Source: Neurospora tetrasperma FGSC 2508 (lineage: Eukaryota; Ascomycota; Sordariomycetes; Sordariales; Sordariaceae). Taken from it: a stretch of DNA of 64,000 bases. The position numbers and the translations under genes are program-made. Under the pieces are notes generated by a model. It did not search any database. It saw only the letters and a list, made by a program, of their open reading frames with translations, and was not told the DNA's origin. Positions 35,130 through 46,288 of the stretch are shown in pieces (positions within the stretch are counted from its first letter, which is position 1; each line of letters starts with the position of its first letter). Where the stretch lies: positions 3,791,128 to 3,855,127 of the forward strand of contig NW_009799104.1 in assembly GCF_000213175.1 (NCBI RefSeq), read 5' to 3'.

Positions 35130-38100
35130 TACCTTTAGGCGGCGTGCCTCGTCACGAGAACATTCACACACTCCCCCGCCCGGCCTCCTTCCATGGATGA
35201 GCCTGGGCGTCATGCACTCATTTTATCAGCTGCAGTGCCTTCGTTCGTTTCCTTTTTCGGAATTTCAAAGCTTCCGACAACTCACTCTTATCGAAATCAA
35301 TTCCTTCGGATTCGACTCGACACGCTGACAGCTTGACGCCTTGACTGCCTGCCGACGCATGTCTCACTTCAAGCCTCAATCATGGCTCACAGCATCAAGC
35401 CATCACCAGCTCCTCCAAGTTCAGCAAAAAATAAAACTCAGTTCTCCTGAGGCCTATCGACATTCGAAAACATGGCGGCTCGGACCGATTCCACACATGG
35501 ATGTTGATCACATCAACCAGGAGGAGATACTCAGCGGGTTCACAAGCCAAGAGCAATGGTTCACGCTACCTAACGTTGATCAATCCTCCACTTGCCTGGG
35601 TTAATCCCTTTGATCCTATCACCACAACGCCACACTAGTGGTTGATAATCCGGGGTGCAGCCGGGGTCCACAAGGTTGCCATCGATTCATCGAATCAATC
35701 CCCCTTTGTCGACCAACATTGTCCACCATTGCCCATGAGGATTTCAAAAGGCCAAGATTGACTGGCTGGATGGCACTCACAGGACCACCGCGAGGGTTCC
35801 TTTGCGAGGGTTCGCAAATGCGAGAGCGGTATCACTTCATGTCCCATGCATAAGAGAGATCATCTTGCAGCAGAAGTCCACAAGCAAGATTCATTCACAA
35901 CGGTTTCTTCTTCATTGGTCGTCTCTCCTGTTACTCTTCCTCCTCAAGTTATCAAACCGGTCTGCGTCCTGTACTCCTCAGATGTCACAAAATGTCAAGA
36001 TGTGACAACTGCCATTCACCACTTCTCCAATCACTGCGTGATACACGACACCCTCATGATGAGCTAGTGGCTTGTTCTGACTGCGAGTGCAGGAATAGCT
36101 TCACAATACCAGGACGAGAAGGACTTGTCCACATGAGCTGCAAAAGCCGCCCATGTTCACTGCTTTACTTACTCTGGGTTTGGAAAACATTGAATGACGA
36201 GATGGGACCAGAGCTACTGAGTGGCCTTACTTCTTTCGTCTCGAATAGCATGAATGTCTCCTCATAAGACACTATCTGTTCACTTCCCCTCGTATAATCA
36301 GCACAGATCAACGTCCGAGACCACCATTCTTCACAAACCTCAGCCGTGGCATTGATCCATGGCCTACCACTCGGAAGAACTGCTTGGCCGAAATCAAGTT
36401 TCCCTAACCGTTCTCGAGCCGCCACTCCTATCCGTCCCACCCATCCTAGGCTGCCTCCATGTCCCTGATTTATCGTCTCGAGATCAACCATGGCGATCAA
36501 CATCAAGGCAGCCCGGCACTCAACCACCCCATGAGCCACCCATGAGCCACAATACGAGCCCCATGATCAACGGATCGTCATCGTGGTACGATTGCCATTC
36601 TCGCCATTCTCCGTTTGCCGCCCTCAACAGTATCGAGTTCGATTACTACCTAGGTACACTACCACATTCGCCATCACCGCATTGCTTACCAGTCCAGAAG
36701 ACTCGCGTCGTCCAATCCTACAACTTCCATCGCCACATGCCACCCTCCGCATACTGACACTCGTCCAGCCTCATCACGGTGTAGAGTAGAGGGTCCCAAC
36801 AATTGTCATAAGCTCAAGCGCCGGCGATGGTCTCAGTTGACACGGGAACCTTTTCTCCGCCACAGTCACTGTCTCACTCAGCCAATAAGCACGTCAGGCA
36901 CGTGGACTGAGACAAGACAAGACAGGCGGGCTTGACATGAGTCGAGTCTGAGTCTCGGATCATTGTGGTGTTGGTGTTCACTCCCTTTCTCAAAGAGAGG
37001 TTTGTCTCATACGAAGCTCCACTTATACGCTACTACGTACCTAATTCCACAGGAGTGCAAGTAGGTGTGCCACAGTGCCCCTTGGAATGTTATTTAGGCC
37101 CCAGTGGGCTGAAGCGTGAACGCGGAAGTAGCTTTCCCTTGGAATGTTTATGTGGGTGTAGGACCTGAGGTGAGCTTCTTGGGCCGAAAACAGCTACCTG
37201 ATTACGTTGTCTTACAGCTTTCGAGCATCACGGCCTTTCCTATCACTGATGGCAGTGCCCACAGTTGAGGTTTAATGGCAGGCGGGATGTCCCAGAGTGT
37301 CTAGGAATGGGAGAATCGACTCTTCAGCTCTAGACCCAGTCTCCAAACCATCATCGCCATTTCCAAGTTCAAGTCTGAAAAGAACAGTGAAAGAAGGCTC
37401 GTCCATACTTGGGCACTGTCCGGCCACGCGTCTGTCCTTCCACCCTACTTCCACCTTTATCAAGACCAGACACGCAGTTGCTACCTAACTATCGACGCGA
37501 TTCTACATGACCTCAACCTGTACGAGATATAGCTTGGCCAAACTACCGTCAGTCTTAGCTCACAGACCACAGCAGCTTCCCCCTGAAGTATGGGACCAAC
37601 TGAGTCATGGACATCCAACATCGAACACCCATCAACCAACACATGTGGAATGAAGATGTCAAGCTGTCAGCCAGGTTTATCCGCAGAACTATCAAATCCC
37701 ATCGTATGATGGATCCGCAAGTGAACAGATTGTGGCAACTATAGTACCTCTACCTATAGGAACAAAGGCGGTAATCCTGTTTGTAACGGTTAACGTTAAC
37801 ATGAACGTCACCTGCTACCTACTAGATGCTGGTACCCGACATTGCTCCACGCCGAAGCTATCAGGTGCGGAGGGACTTGAGGCTACCTCATGTGACACTA
37901 GGTAGAGTAGACATGGCATCTTGGGCTGGAGCCTTGCGAAGGCTTTCTTTGGGTGTCTGTGGTTGGGGTCAGGTGGAAAAAAACAAGCATGCCCAGCGTG
38001 GGCCGTGGGGGGGTTTCTCTTTCGGAAGTAATGGATACGCTGCTGTGGCCTTGTTTGTTAGATGTGAGAGGTGGGAGTGGCTTGGGGCATTATTGAGTGC

Positions 38101-38259
38101 GGACTTCCTGAAACACATCAATGATGCAAGAGATAATTCTATGCCCCCGTTCCCAATCCTTCCTTTTCCTACCTTGAGCTTTAACTGCTGTAAGGCGTTC
38201 GAAGCGGGTTCATTTCTTATTGCGTGGAGGTTTTTCTTTTCTTCTTTCTTTCTATGTTT

Positions 38260-38261
<2 letters not shown>

Positions 38262-38297
<36 letters not shown>
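38262..38297. repeat. 36-base poly(T) run
   Basis: Uninterrupted T on the plus strand (poly(A) on the minus strand), preceded by a T/C-rich stretch from about 38230. Non-coding. Confidence 0.8.
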
Positions 38298-38298
<1 letters not shown>

Positions 38299-39279
38299 TG
38301 GCCCCTCTTACTTCATTTACTCATTTCAAGCACAGCAGCTCACCGAGAGGCTAACAAGGGCTTGCAAATGCATGTCATTTCTCTAATGCTTTGAGGTCTA
38401 GTTCGAAACCAATATTGTAACCGGCGAAGGGAAGGTGAAAGAACAAAACACACCTCGCCGGGCACTGCATAGAGTCTACCTTACACCACCTTACTTCCAT
38501 CCCACCAGCCAGCCTTGCCGCTCCCCAAGAGAAGTCGCCTTGCAGGACTGGGGAATCTAGTACAAGGCATTGGGCCAGTACCGTCAACATTGAGCTGTGT
38601 AACGATATATGTAGAACTGTAGTAGGTACCTAACCGTCCCAGGGAAATGGATGGGTCACTCACTTGTCCTAGAGGATAGGATAGAGGTACGTGTAGGTAT
38701 GGAGATATTCTGTAGTTGTAGAAAAGCTGCCATGAGACACTCAATGGACCATGGGACCTGCTGTTCTATGCTAAAAGAAAAGATCATGCTACCAGGATTT
38801 ACAGTCTCATGGCACGTTGTTAGGAGAGTGGATGTAGGTAGGTATCTGACAACAATCCCAACCCAGTAACCCGGGCTTGGAGGCCGATGACCGAGAAGAA
38901 GGAAGACCAGGAAGTCACAGTAGCAAAATATTGGAGGCAGTCTCCCGAAAAGTGATAGCGCTAAGGGAATGGAGAGTGAAGATGATGCAGGAGGAAGAAG
39001 CTGACGGGTTAGATATTAGTTCTGCGTGTATGTCTAGAAGTACGTATCGGAGCTTGGGATGGAATATCCGATCGTCCTTGTTTTGATCATGGTGAACAAA
39101 GGCAAGAAACAAACATAGCACCAAGAAGCTTGAGCAAGAACATGTTCAAACAAACGCCAATGGTATATTCCAATTTCTGTTCAACGAAGAGGCAACATCC
39201 CTCAATTACACCTTGCACTTTCACTTCTCCATGATGCCCTCCTTCTCATACCTCCCAAACAAACTCTCAGGCCATCAGC

Positions 39280-40717
39280 CTAGGCCCTCACTCTCGGCGT
39301 GACCCTCACGTTGAACGCAACCGGCCTAATCTGGAACCAGCCATCCTGCCTAAACTCATAGCCCTCATCCGCCACCTCAAAGTCGATCTCATGTATCAAC
39401 CTCGCCGTAACAATCTTCAAGAAATTGTTGGCCCACTTCTTACCGATACATTCCCGCTTGCCATTACCGTACCACTTCTTCACGCCCTTGGGCAAGCGGT
39501 CAAACTCGTCGCCCATCATCCTCTCCGGCTTGAAAGCCAGGGGGTCCTCAAACACGGCTGGGTCGCGGTTGACGCCGGCTAGCACGATGATGAGTTTCTG
39601 GTCGTGCGCGACTTGGTATTTGCCTCCTTGGAGGAGGATGGGAGACTTGTCGGCCTTATTCTGGCGGGGGATCGGCTCGATGTTAAAGCCTGGTGCGGCA
39701 CACGAGAGACGGAGGGTTTCGCGGGTGATGCCTTCGATGTATTGAAGTTGAGAGAGGTGTTCGTCCTTGAGAGGGCCGGTACCGATGACGCGGTCGAGTT
39801 CTTCGCGGGCTTTGGTGACGACTTCGGGGTTCTGCAGGAGGTAATAGATGGTGGCGGTCACGGCGCAGGGAGCGGTGGCGGAGCCGATGGGCATGGTGAC
39901 GATTTCGTCGAGGATTTCGGACTCGGAGAGACCCTTGCCGGTTTCGGGGTCTTTTGCGTTCATAAAGGCCCAAAGCATGTCGTGCTTGTCTGTGGGGTTT
40001 TCTTGACGGTATTTGACGGTGTCGGCGGCCCAGGTGCGCAATGTCTTGGTGGCTTTCTTGAACTTGGAGGAGTAGAGGAGCCAGTTGACGAGTCCGGGGC
40101 GCGTGGGGCGCATGATGGCTTCGGAGACGGCATCTTCCATGGCCTGGATGACGGGGTGGCCGCCGGCTTGGATGCAATTGAGCTTTTGGCTGAAGAGGGT
40201 GAGAGACGTGGCTTCGAGGTTGAGGAGGTTGAGGTCGACGAGAGGCTCGAGGACGTTGCTGTCACCGAGGGATACCCATTTTTGAATGACCTCGGTCGCG
40301 CAGAGGTTGATGTCGTCGGTGTAGCCTGAGACGGCTTGAGGGGTGAGGAGGGGAGCGATGATTCGGTGATGAATTCCCCAGCTTTGTTCGTGGTGGAAGG
40401 CTGTGAAGAGGGAGTCGTGGACTGTGGCGCGGATCTCGACGATAGGACCGCCTACGTATTTCTGGAAGCGTTGCTCATCGCAGATCTCTTCGGCGAGGGC
40501 GGCGCTGGCAACGAAGACGATGGTCTTGCCGAGGATCTTGACCTGGAAGATCTCGCCTGAATCATATTAGCTGGTGTATCCATGGACGTCTTTGGCTGCG
40601 GGACTCACCATATTTCTCAGCCAGTGCCTTGAGGGACCACCATGTGTTGCTAGGTGTGATGTCGAAGACGTTTCCCAGCACTGGGATTCCCGGTGGTCGT
40701 GGAATGGGAGTCGACAT
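39280..40717 (-). CDS. cytochrome P450, stand-alone CYP505-like heme domain
   Basis: Exons 40717-40609 and 40556-39280 code for 461 residues. The N-terminus PIPRPPGIPVLGNVFDI and following text are those of the self-sufficient CYP505/P450BM3 group heme domain. There is no membrane anchor, and the protein stops without an FMN/FAD reductase. The ExxR motif is ETLR (about 316-319). The heme loop is YGNGKRECIG with Cys406; the usual Phe is Tyr. The I-helix, normally AGHETT in this group, reads PIGSATAP, so the acidic residue (Glu267 of P450BM3) is Ala while the Thr is kept. This may alter oxygen activation. It must use a separate reductase if it is a monooxygenase. An upstream in-frame ATG at 40768 would add 17 residues; 40717 is chosen because it matches the family start. 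The substrate is unknown. Confidence 0.88.
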
Positions 40718-42994
40718 TGTGGTGACTGTGCGACGCGTACAGCAACGCAAAAGTTGAAGAGAAGACAAGAGAACTGGGAGAGAAGCTCAAGAGGTGCGGC
40801 CTCGGCCATTATACCTCTTCTCTCGCCGACCATCATTCCGATGACACAGCGTTTTCCAGCCTCTCGTCCCTCTTTTCGACCCGCCATTCCACAAAGTCCG
40901 AGACATTGTATCCCCTGTGTTCCTCGGAATGATGACAACTCGGAGGGCTCGATGTCGTGTAGCGCGGTGATGCGTTGAAACATGCATCTCGTAGCTCGAG
41001 GCGATTACTGGTTGGAGTTAGAAAAGCATTCAAAGCGACGACATGGTGACCAATGGAAAGCTTGTTGAAGTGCATCTGGCGCAGAATGATTGGGGTGAGT
41101 CGACGGTGGTGCACCTGAAAAGGCAAAGCTGAAGAGAATCGTGGAGCTTGGAGATGCAAAGTGGAAATGTTGACGGCGCGAACTCAAGGGCTGGTCCCGG
41201 TCCCTGGGGTTTAGCGGGGTGAATTCAAATCCTTCCCCGGGCAGACTACACTCACTTTTACTGCTGAGGTCGAACGGAAGCGCAGCCACCACCCAGTTCA
41301 CCAGTAGCCCGTGTACAACTGAGACCGTCGACATAATCGATGCCCGCGCATCACCAAATCTACGTTGTTGTCGTTATCTTTTTTACGTAAAGCTACCTGT
41401 ATGCAGAGTTGTCAATCCAATCAGTTCAAACTGATGTACAATACCTCTAGGCATTGATCATGTATGTAGGTACCATAATTGCCGGTGGTACTAAGGTACT
41501 GTCCCCTATACTGGCCCTGTGCTGCACAAGTTGCTCCCGGGCAGGGCGGGATTAGAGTCCACCCCGCTAGAAAAATTGCGAAATGTTGAGAGCTGAAAAA
41601 GTAGGTACCCTAGCTCGGCTTGGTGGGCTTTTGCTGGCCTGGCTTCAGAGCTCAACTAGCTCCATGGCCATGGAGGGACAACATTGTCGCACTGGTGATG
41701 TGCATCAGGGAAAACAGCCCAGCAGATATTCTTGGGTGAGGGTTGAGGTGGGAGAAGATGGCGATGTTGTGCCCTGTTGACGATTGCAGAAAATACAGCG
41801 GAGCAAACACCAGGACGACAACCTAGGGACGGCAGGCAACTTACCTCAAGGTTCCAAAAGGCGGGGGTGGTCCAAGCTCCCTGCTGGGCACTAACTGCAT
41901 AGGTTTAAGCCGAACGGAGTTGGGAACGCACAGACCATCCATTCTTGACCATCAAGGTACTCGGGTCTGGACAATTGAAGGGGCAACCCAAGAACGACTC
42001 ACACTGCATCGAATTTCAATGACCAATGGAGGAATCACGACGAAAGCCAGAGCACAAAAGCACCAGAGCAAGCAAGCGGCCGGAAATTCCAACAGTGATA
42101 CAGTGATGCCAGACAACTCGAAGCCTGCCTATGACACGGGTTAGGGCTGACTTCTCGTCGAGGATCGGCACACCACAAACCCCCGACCGCCGTGGCATTC
42201 GTTCAGACTTTGGAATATTCGAATCGCTTCTGCTAACGTTCTCCCGGCTCTTCTCAACGGCCGTTGATTCAAATCCAGACCGGATCTTCGCTCTTCCCAG
42301 GAACGCCAATCCAGTCCGGTCGATCAGGAGAGCAGCCCAGATGCCAAGACATGGGGAAGACAGGACAATGACGTACATAATTTTGGAGAGAGCATCCTCC
42401 ATCACCTTGACAACGCCAGCATGACACTCGTCCATAACTTGTGGAAAACTGTACGAAACTGAACGGGATCTACTTCGATCGACTAGTTTCCAACAACTGT
42501 GTTCACTTTGTAGGTAGTCGAGTGGTGCGTGGCCACACCAGAAACCGAGTGTGAGCAGAACTTGAAGTACAGTAATGTTCATTCTTTCCAAATTTGACAA
42601 CCCAATTCAGTTTCAATAGAGCGCACTGCAGTCGGTCACTGTTCCTGGGCAATGCTCCTTCCCAAGCACCGGACGGGAGCGATACTAGACGGCAACCGTA
42701 AGAAATGCTCCGGACCAATCAATGCAAACCACTTACATATCAATGACGACTGAGCTCAGTCCCCCTCTGTCGAGTCGTGTACCGTCGAACCGAACAAAGT
42801 GAACTTGGGTCGAAACTGCAAAAGGACTACAGCATGACAGCTCCATGATGCAGTTTTGGCCATCCAGTGACTGAAATACAGCATCTGACGCTCGACTTAC
42901 GAGGCAGGGAATATAAACCAGCCGTCATTTCAGACACCATTGCACATCACACCACCAACATCACTCTCAACCGCAACATCGCCATATAATAAAT
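40718..42994. other. divergent intergenic region between P450 and hemerythrin genes
   Basis: 2.3 kb with short non-supported open frames. A TATA box precedes the hemerythrin gene. No RNA gene was found. Confidence 0.45.
42912..42917 (+). promoter_or_regulatory. TATA box of hemerythrin-like gene
   Basis: TATAAA lies 83 bases before the ATG at 42995, a normal distance for a fungal core promoter with a short leader. Confidence 0.5.
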
Positions 42995-43764
42995 ATGTAT
43001 CGCCTGGCAACCCACACCGGCCTCAGGCAGGTCCCCAGAAGCATCGCCAACAGCGTTTCCCGCCCCGCCCTCGCAACCCCGCGCTTTATCCAGCCCGTCA
43101 GCATCCGCACCATGATGGACTCCCCCTACAGCGCCGTCAAGGTCTCTGACCGCGTCAAGCACGATCATGCCGAGCTCGAGAAGCAGTACAGAAATATCCT
43201 CGCTGCCGAGGATGAAGACACCAAAGTCCGATGGCAGAACCAGTTCATCTGGGAGCTTGCCCGCCACTCCATCGCCGAGGAGATTATCGTCTACCCGGCC
43301 TTCGAGAAGTTTGTTCCCAACGGCTTGGTCATGGCCGAAAAGGACCGTGCCGAGCATCAGAGGGTAAGCTTCCATCCAATCTCAACATTCCATGTATCTC
43401 TTGTACATAACACAGCTAACCACCAAAACAACAGGTCAAGAACCTCCTCTACGAGTTCGAAAAGATGACTCCCTCGTCCTCTGACTTCCTCCCCACCCTC
43501 GACAAGCTCTGGGACGCTCTCTCTGATCACATCACGGAGGAAGAACGCGATGATCTCCCTGCTCTTGAGGAGAATATCGACGTCGAATACTCGAGCAAGC
43601 TGGCCTCTAGCTTCAACACCACCAAGCACTTTGTCCCCACTCACAGCCACCCCAGCGCTCCTGACAAGCCGCCCTACGAGACTGCGATTGGTCTGCTGAC
43701 CACCCCAATGGACAAGCTGATCGATATGTTCAGGAAGTTTCCCAAGGAGGATAAAAAGGCGTAA
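42995..43764 (+). CDS. mitochondrial HHE-domain hemerythrin-like protein
   Basis: Exons 42995-43363 and 43435-43764 code for 232 residues. The first ~40 residues are rich in Arg, Ser and Ala with no acidic residue, a likely mitochondrial presequence. The body is a hemerythrin HHE four-helix domain with diiron-ligand type motifs: VKHDHAELEK, ARHSIAEEIIVYPAFE and LSDHITEEERDDLP. Such proteins bind oxygen or iron or repair iron centres; which applies here is unknown. The stop codon TAA is embedded in GCGTAAGTACC, which is itself a good splice donor. Splicing to the CTGACAG acceptor near 43882 would give an alternative short C-terminus. The unspliced end is taken as the default. It sits between a P450 and a heme protein gene. 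Confidence 0.9.
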
Positions 43765-43997
43765 GTACCTGACGAGGTGGAACAATGGGACGATAATGAG
43801 CAGGATCTGTACACTACATGTATGAATAATGATGATAATGATGTTATGAACAATATACAAACAAGGGGCCCGTCTCTGACAGCCATAAACAAAAGATGGA
43901 ACATGGAATAAAAAGCTCACTCACTAGGTATGTTTACCGTTCGCACCGATATGAAATTGACGGCATGATTGACACGCCAAAGACATACACAAACCTT

Positions 43998-45365
43998 CTA
44001 GAACGGATACGCCCGACAGTCATCCTCTCTACTTAGATCCAGCCCCTGTTCCATCTGCTCTTGATGCTTCTTATCCAAGTATTCCAACAAAACCTCTCCA
44101 TACCGCTCCTTCCCCTTATACCTGGCCACATCATCTCCCCAACTTCTCACTGCGCTCGCCAGTCTTCCAGGCACATAATCCTCCTCAGCAACCGCCGTGA
44201 TGGGCTCAAAGTACGTCCGAATCGTAAAGCACACTGCCCCCGTCTTCGGCAGTCTCCTCAACGTCTGCCTCTCACTCCTGAAATAATGATGTTCGATAGC
44301 CCGATTCTTTTCCGCCGTCGACCAGCTCGTCTCCGTCTCGTCGTCTTCCGACCCGATACTCCACGACCAAGCTAAGGAGTCGTCCACCTGGATAAAGTAA
44401 TTGTTCCTCCCCACCATCTGCTCCGGCCGTAACCGCCGAAAGAGATTATACATGCCCTTGTGCAGCTTTTCTTGATACTGCGGCACGTCCCCCGAAGTGT
44501 GCAATTCCGCCAGCGACATGCCGAATTTGTCTGTGAGCCGCCAGAACCCAGGCAGCAGGACGGCGCCGGCGACGAGGTAGTATTGCTCATCTGGTCGCTC
44601 CATCATGAGGACCAGGTCGTCTTGAACTAGACGGGCGGCCATCTCCATTGCTTTGCGACCTCCTTCGGTGCCGGTGCCGGTTAACGAAGAAATGTCGAAT
44701 GATTCTCCGGACCAGAGATTCTCGATACCGACTGCTGTTCGGCGAAACAAACTCGGGTATCGAGCGGGTAGATACTCGACTAACTCCTTGAGGAGTTCCA
44801 CAGAAGCATCAGTAGCCTCGGGCGCAACCATGATGCACTTCTCTCCCCTTTCTGCTATCCTTGCCGCCTTGTCCGCGTGGAACTTGCGGTACTGGTTATC
44901 CAACTCTATCCAGTTTTCCGGTTGCACGGTACGCAGACCCATGGTGGTGTGGTAGACGGGGCCGTAGCGGAAGGGGCGGTAGGGGAGCGGTTTGGTCTTG
45001 TGCATGTCCCAGTCCGGGTAGGAAGGCGGGGTGGGGAAGACGTAAGAGGAGGGAGGCCATTTGCCGGGTTCGCGATCTTCTTTGTGGAGTTGTTTTTCTG
45101 AGGTGGTGGTGGTGGTTGGAGTCGAAGAAAGGGAACCGTGTATTTGTTGTTTTTGCTTCTGTTTCTGCTTTTGTTGTTGGTAGCGATTGGTGATGAGGTA
45201 GAGTAACAGGGAGGGGAAGAGAAAGGCGATGAGGTAGAGGTTTTGTTGAGGGGTTGGACGGTAGGAGTGGAGGGTATTGAGAAGTTGATTGAGCATATTG
45301 ACTGTGTCGGCGGTCCCGGATCCTGAAGGAGCGACTGTTGTGTGGTTAATGGCTATTGAGTCCAT
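43998..45365 (-). CDS. DUF3445 (heme-dependent oxidative N-demethylase-like) protein
   Basis: A single exon of 455 residues. A hydrophobic segment at about 42-61 (IAFLFPSLLLYLI) followed by a Gln/Lys-rich patch suggests an N-terminal membrane anchor with the main domain outside the bilayer. The core from about residue 100 (WDMHKTKPLPYRPFRYG) to the end resembles DUF3445, a family whose bacterial members include heme-dependent oxidative N-demethylases. Conserved-looking stretches are MGLRTVQPENWIELD, RRTAVGIENLWSGESFD and YFIQVDDSLAWSW. It is convergent with the hemerythrin gene, with 233 bases between the two stops. The substrate in fungi is unknown. Confidence 0.85.
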   Translation of the reverse strand: MDSIAINHTTVAPSGSGTADTVNMLNQLLNTLHSYRPTPQQNLYLIAFLFPSLLLYLITNRYQQQKQKQKQKQQIHGSLSSTPTTTTTSEKQLHKEDREPGKWPPSSYVFPTPPSYPDWDMHKTKPLPYRPFRYGPVYHTTMGLRTVQPENWIELDNQYRKFHADKAARIAERGEKCIMVAPEATDASVELLKELVEYLPARYPSLFRRTAVGIENLWSGESFDISSLTGTGTEGGRKAMEMAARLVQDDLVLMMERPDEQYYLVAGAVLLPGFWRLTDKFGMSLAELHTSGDVPQYQEKLHKGMYNLFRRLRPEQMVGRNNYFIQVDDSLAWSWSIGSEDDETETSWSTAEKNRAIEHHYFRSERQTLRRLPKTGAVCFTIRTYFEPITAVAEEDYVPGRLASAVRSWGDDVARYKGKERYGEVLLEYLDKKHQEQMEQGLDLSREDDCRAYPF

Positions 45366-46105
45366 ATTTGATGTTGATGATGATGAATGATTCGTAGTGG
45401 CTTACACCAAGTGCTCAAAACAGAAGAAGATGGGGGCACAACAAGTCTTGTATCAAGAGAATTCATAGGTAGGTATCTTATCAGCCAGCTTGTACGACCA
45501 ATACGGAAACAGAGTTGCATCACTTGCATTTTGAAGTCGAGTCCTGTTCTTGAAAGTCTACCTACTGGATCGAGGGCTTATCAGCTTATCGCGTTGACGT
45601 CGGGACTTTCTTTCCTTTTTGGGGCATGCCCATCATCTCCCCGCACTCTGCGCCATCCTTATCGTCAACCATAATGACAGAATCAAGTGGTATTGATATT
45701 GTACTTTGTCGTGTTGCTGCCAAAAGATAGGTAATGTAAAAAAGTATGGACTGTCAATTATGTACTAGAACTAGATGAACTGTTGGAAATTCGTGCCCTG
45801 GGCCTTGCTCATTCACCGGCACTCCCTTCCTGGGTATCTAGGCTGCCCTGGTTTCCGTTTCTCCTCTTCCGTTAGACAACTCCAGAATAACGCCCTTTTC
45901 GTTGTCGCTTTTCCAGCCTCTAACATAAACCCGTCTATTTTGTCTTCCCTTGCCGTGACACCATTCAAGACATGCTTTTCTGATGCAGATGTAATAAAAA
46001 ACAAACATGAACGCTCTTCTCACTCTCATAATGCCACTTTCTTTGCTGCTCCTGATATGCTCTTCCATTTCTTAGACCTACATCTTTATCCCACCAATGC
46101 TTTAG
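45366..46105. other. intergenic between two minus-strand genes
   Basis: Holds the promoter of the DUF3445 gene and the 3' flank of the Zn2Cys6 regulator. Short open frames only; no gene is seen. Confidence 0.45.
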
Positions 46106-46288
46106 CTAATAAAATTGATTATGGAGGTTGTCCGGTTCAGCCTCATCTTCCTCCCCCGCCTCCATCCGCGCGCCTTCATCTGTGATGTTCCCATCGAAAG
46201 AAGTATCCAAAGACACTCCTTCCAAAGAGATCCTTGCCTCTTCTTCCACAGGAGAAGAGGTAACGGGATTACTGACGTGAGCTTCTAC

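Larger units (their letters stand above)
32325..39279. other. 7-kb gene-poor stretch
   Basis: Many short open frames on both strands, none with splice-joined continuation or the codon bias of neighbouring genes. It holds a GGTA tandem run near 32972-32993, the 188-bp inverted-repeat element (34942-35129), a direct repeat of CCCTTGGAATGTT (about 37079 and 37137), and a 36-base poly(T) run (38262-38297). The first part probably includes the leader and promoter of the CCCH gene. I could not support a gene, but a small or poorly expressed one could be missed. Confidence 0.45.

Noticed and set aside
35992-36267. 91-codon frame with CDNC and CSDC pairs, resembling a zinc ribbon
   Set aside because: Spacing fits no family I know, codon use is unlike neighbouring genes, and no splice partners were found.
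39604-40329. 241-codon plus-strand frame
   Set aside because: Antisense to the CYP505-like P450.
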